DNA of 7,126 nucleotides from Clostridia bacterium (GTDB lineage Bacteria; Bacillota_A; Clostridia; Oscillospirales; CAG-272), in assembly GCA_017652965.1 (NCBI GenBank), contig JAGBZZ010000048.1, positions 1 through 7,126 on the forward strand, written 5' to 3'. A model generated the notes under the pieces. That model saw nothing but the letters and a program-made list of their open reading frames with translations. It was not told where the DNA came from and searched no databases. This document shows positions 5,367 to 7,126 of the stretch, piece after piece (the stretch's first letter is position 1; every line of letters starts with the position of its first letter). The translations under genes and the position numbers were made by a program.

Positions 5367-6226
5367 TTTCCCTCCGCAAGCGAGCCGTAATAGCGTTTCA
5401 TGCTAAGCGCATCCTCTGCCATAGTTCCTGCCGATTCGCAAATGATGGTCGGTGTCACGCCAAGCTCGGCAATAGCCTCCATAAGCGGCTCAAAATCCGG
5501 GCCGTAGACGTTGTCTGCAAAGGTCAAATGCCGCTTTTCGCCTGCCCCCGTATACTCGATCTTGGAAAAATGCGCATGCAGATTCATGGCGGCACTATCC
5601 CCAAGTGCGCAGGCGATAGAATCAAACACCCGCATATAATCATCCTTGCCGGCAAAAGCTCCGGCACCGCACAGGCGCGCATTCAAATGGCCAAAGTCCA
5701 CCACTGGGGCAAAGCGCCGATCCATCGTGCAAAGAGTCAGCACCTCATCCAGCGTCCCCAGCTGATTGACCTTTCCCATTGTCTCAAGACCGATCTTGAT
5801 CCCGTTGTCGGGTACAGTATCCAAAAGCTCATAGAGTGTCTCCGCCGACAGGCGCATTCCCTCCTCGCGCGTCATCTTGGCAACGCCGCCCATATGTACC
5901 ACGACGGTATTGGCGCCGAGAAGCTCGGCAGCGTGCAAGGAGTTTGCGATATAGCCAATGCTTTTTTGCCTTTTTTCGGGGTCACTGCTGGCAAGAGAAA
6001 TAAAGTAGGGGGCGTGGAAGGACATGGCGATCCCCGCATCCTGTGCAGCACGGCCAATGCGCATTAGGGAAGCGTCTCCGGCGCTGATGCCGTTTCCTGC
6101 TTCGTATTCATAAGCGTCAAGCCCGAGAGAGGCTAGCCAGGCAGGCGCCTGCTCGGTAGATTTATAGCCCGCATCGTAAAAGGATTGGCTGTTACCACCC
6201 GGGCCAAACAACGGAAATTCTTTCAT
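5363..6226 (-). CDS. Endonuclease IV-like TIM-barrel protein
   Basis: The 287-residue protein belongs to the AP endonuclease family 2 / xylose-isomerase-like TIM barrels and most resembles endonuclease IV (Nfo), which cuts DNA at abasic sites using three zinc ions. Likely metal ligands in order are His71 (SFHAPYF), His111 (VVVHMG), Glu148 (LETMGK), Asp177 and His180 (VDFGHLNAR), His217 (NLHAHFSK), Glu230 and His233 (GEKRHLTF) and Glu264 (ICESAGTM). Compared with E. coli Nfo as I recall it, all positions have a counterpart, though the D-x-H pair appears as E-K-R-H. A non-DNA role as a sugar isomerase is the alternative. The ATG at 6224-6226 follows AAAGGAG with 6 bases. It is the first gene of an operon with the M24 peptidase (ATGA overlap) and has its own promoter and a symmetrical leader element. 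Confidence 0.82.
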   Translation of the reverse strand: MKEFPLFGPGGNSQSFYDAGYKSTEQAPAWLASLGLDAYEYEAGNGISAGDASLMRIGRAAQDAGIAMSFHAPYFISLASSDPEKRQKSIGYIANSLHAAELLGANTVVVHMGGVAKMTREEGMRLSAETLYELLDTVPDNGIKIGLETMGKVNQLGTLDEVLTLCTMDRRFAPVVDFGHLNARLCGAGAFAGKDDYMRVFDSIACALGDSAAMNLHAHFSKIEYTGAGEKRHLTFADNVYGPDFEPLMEAIAELGVTPTIICESAGTMAEDALSMKRYYGSLAEGK

Positions 6227-6247
6227 TTTCTACTCCTTTTTGACAAA

Positions 6248-6272
6248 AAATATGGGGGTAAATTCCATATTT
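6248..6272. repeat. 8-bp inverted repeat in the leader of the endonuclease IV-like gene
   Basis: AAATATGG (6248-6255) and CCATATTT (6265-6272) are exact reverse complements with 9 bases between them. The element sits about 8-32 bases downstream of the predicted start near 6280 and upstream of the ribosome binding site. That is a position where a repressor would block transcription; an RNA hairpin is the other reading. Confidence 0.5.
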
Positions 6273-6286
6273 ATGCTATCGTTATT

Positions 6287-6315
6287 ATTTTAACATGCAA
6301 TTGCAATTATATCAA
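6287..6315 (-). promoter_or_regulatory. Promoter for the endonuclease IV-like / M24 peptidase operon
   Basis: Minus-strand TTGATA (6310-6315), a 17-bp spacer and TAAAAT (6287-6292) with TGT directly before it (extended -10). Start would be near 6280, about 54 bases before the ATG. The spacer holds the 10-bp palindrome TGCAATTGCA (6296-6305). A further AT-rich inverted repeat, AAAAATCT/AGATTTTT, lies at 6317-6333 behind the -35. Confidence 0.65.
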
Positions 6316-6355
6316 GAAAAATCTAAGATTTTTTTGATTTTTTTGCGTTTTCCTA

Positions 6356-6384
6356 TTGACAAATCCGAAAGACTGTGCTATTAT
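6356..6384 (+). promoter_or_regulatory. Strong promoter of the tRNA unit
   Basis: A perfect -35 TTGACA (6356-6361), 17-bp spacer and TATTAT (6379-6384) drive the two tRNA genes, with a start near 6391, 12 bases before the first tRNA. An overlapping TATAAT at 6382-6387 would need a 20-bp spacer and is the poorer choice. Confidence 0.85.
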
Positions 6385-6402
6385 AATAGAGCGCTTGGTT
6401 AT

Positions 6403-6476
6403 GCGGGTGTAGTTCAATGGTAGAATCCCAGCCTTCCAAGCTGGTCGCGTGGGTTCGATTCCCATCACCCGCTCCA
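6403..6476 (+). tRNA. tRNA-Gly (anticodon TCC)
   Basis: A full cloverleaf can be drawn. Acceptor GCGGGTG pairs with CACCCGC (6466-6472), then discriminator T and an encoded CCA (6474-6476). The anticodon stem CCAGC/GCTGG (6428-6432 and 6440-6444) encloses the loop CTTCCAA, anticodon TCC at 6435-6437. The T arm is GTGGG-TTCGATT-CCCAT. It reads glycine GGA/GGG codons and is the first gene of a two-tRNA transcript. Confidence 0.97.
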
Positions 6477-6489
6477 AACTCAATTAAAT

Positions 6490-6565
6490 GCGCCTGTAGC
6501 TCAGTGGATAGAGTGCCCGGCTACGAACCGGTAGGTCATAGGTTCGAATCCTATCAGGCGCGCCA
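6490..6565 (+). tRNA. tRNA-Arg (anticodon ACG)
   Basis: Acceptor GCGCCTG pairs with CAGGCGC (6555-6561), followed by discriminator G and an encoded CCA (6563-6565). The anticodon loop is CTACGAA with ACG at 6523-6525; A34 is normally deaminated to inosine to read CGU/CGC/CGA. The T arm ATAGG-TTCGAAT-CCTAT is perfect. Two weak spots are visible: the outermost anticodon-stem pair (6516 and 6532) is C opposite U, and the D stem closes with a G-U pair (6499 and 6514). It follows tRNA-Gly by 13 bases. Confidence 0.96.
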
Positions 6566-6600
6566 GAAAAAAGCACTTGCTTATGCAGGTGCTTTTTTCT
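6566..6600 (+). terminator. Intrinsic terminator of the tRNA unit
   Basis: The arms 6566-6580 and 6585-6599 (core AGCACTTGC with GCAGGTGCT, one G-U pair) form a stem with a TTAT loop ending in six T. It begins directly after the CCA of tRNA-Arg. Confidence 0.92.
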
Positions 6601-6637
6601 ATACCCATCGAACTTCTCTTCCGGATCCGGACATAGA

Positions 6638-6670
6638 AAAACCCCTTTGACAGATTGTCAAAGGGGTTTT
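6638..6670. terminator. Bidirectional intrinsic terminator
   Basis: The 15-bp arms AAAACCCCTTTGACA (6638-6652) and its exact complement (6656-6670) enclose GAT, with T-runs on either strand. It ends the minus-strand gene whose stop is at 6675 and backs up the tRNA terminator. A 10-bp palindrome CCGGATCCGG (6621-6630) lies in the gap between the two terminators. Confidence 0.9.
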
Positions 6671-6674
6671 CGTT

Positions 6675-7126
6675 TTACTGAACTACGGTATTGAACCAAT
6701 TCTGGAGTGCGCCGGCCAAGGAAGAAACGCACGGCTCACTGTTATAAAGACGGATCAGCATACCGAAGGGCTCGGTAGCTCTTTGAGACCAGTTCTTAGC
6801 GCGGTCATTGTAGAAGAGCGCGGCCACGTCGTTATTGGGTTCACCGTTAAGGCCGGAAAGCTTGGTGCAAAGAGCCTCAAACTCCTCCACGGTCTTGCAT
6901 GCATACGCTTCCTCCATGTAAGCGGAAGCGGAAGCGGCGGCCTGTGCGATAAAGGCCTCGGACTCATCAATAGCCTGTGCCTGCATCTGCTGGAGCGCGG
7001 CAGTGATGGTAGGATCCTTCGGAACCTCGGGAATCTCCTGCCCTTCCTCGTACACCGCATTCGGGTCAATACCCGCGCGGATGGAAAGCCAGAAATCACG
7101 CAGCTTGGAAATCGAAGTACCGCCGG
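6675..7126 (-). CDS. Hypothetical protein, C-terminal part (partial)
   Basis: The minus-strand frame is open from the right edge (codon at 7122-7124) to TAA at 6675-6677, giving 150 visible residues. I do not recognise a family. The visible part starts with ISKLRDFWLSIRAG, then a short Pro/Glu-rich stretch (EIPEVPKDP). It continues with Ala/Gln/Glu-rich helices, including a heptad-like AALQQMQAQAIDESEAFIAQ. The C-terminal 50 residues are less biased, with ALFYNDRAKNWSQ and a tail ALQNWFNTVVQ. No membrane segment or metal motif is seen in this part. A GTG at 7053-7055 could be a start but has no ribosome binding site before it and the frame reads through, so the true start is likely beyond the window. 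It is closed by the bidirectional terminator just downstream. Confidence 0.7.
   Translation of the reverse strand, partial: GGTSISKLRDFWLSIRAGIDPNAVYEEGQEIPEVPKDPTITAALQQMQAQAIDESEAFIAQAAASASAYMEEAYACKTVEEFEALCTKLSGLNGEPNNDVAALFYNDRAKNWSQRATEPFGMLIRLYNSEPCVSSLAGALQNWFNTVVQ

Noticed and set aside
5327..6067. 246-codon plus-strand open frame opposite the endonuclease IV-like gene
   Set aside because: The minus-strand protein carries the full set of metal ligands; the antisense product shows no recognisable motif and no ribosome binding site.
1151..6306. Recurring TTGCAA at several promoters (1151, 4270, 6301) as a shared regulatory word
   Set aside because: Two copies are simply -35 hexamers and the third is part of a short palindrome; a 6-bp word is too common to support a regulon.
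6417..6650. 77-codon plus-strand frame across the tRNA genes
   Set aside because: It runs through two perfect tRNA cloverleaves and their terminator.

Overview
The window looks like ordinary chromosomal DNA of an endospore-forming member of the Clostridia, probably an anaerobic and possibly gut-associated lineage. The evidence is a clear SpoIIID gene, strong AGGAGG-type ribosome binding sites, tRNA genes with encoded CCA ends, and a pepP-like / efp / zinc-ribbon gene order that I recall from clostridia. Coding DNA is moderately GC-rich by eye and the spacers are AT-rich. No mobile element, CRISPR array or prophage gene was seen.

Left part (1-2213): the 3' end of an aspartate kinase gene (+) meets a small flavodoxin-like gene (-) at a perfect bidirectional terminator. 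A 304-bp AT-rich divergent spacer follows. It holds a promoter for each flanking gene and a 14-bp perfect inverted repeat. Next is a CpsB/YwqE-like PHP-domain phosphatase homologue (+) with apparent metal-ligand losses. It converges on spoIIID (-), and the two reading frames overlap by 8 bp at their stops.

Middle part (2214-5366): spoIIID is divergent from a SpoU/TrmH-family rRNA methyltransferase gene. A sigma-E-like promoter for spoIIID overlaps the methyltransferase start codon. A second bidirectional terminator separates this from a long minus-strand block. In transcription order that block is an endonuclease IV-like TIM barrel gene, an M24 (Xaa-Pro) peptidase gene joined to it by an ATGA overlap, elongation factor P with its own promoter, and an acidic coiled-coil/zinc-ribbon protein behind a strong GC-rich intercistronic hairpin.

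Right part (6227-7126): a divergent promoter region drives a two-gene tRNA unit, Gly(TCC) then Arg(ACG), from a near-consensus promoter, closed by a terminator. A third bidirectional terminator ends a minus-strand hypothetical gene that is cut by the window edge.

Most genes are housekeeping: amino-acid synthesis, translation, RNA modification, DNA repair and sporulation control. I did not find a convincing new multi-gene system. The points most worth checking are the degenerate CpsB-like protein, the symmetrical element in the divergent spacer, and the overlapping arrangement around spoIIID. All assignments come from reading motifs by eye, with no database search.
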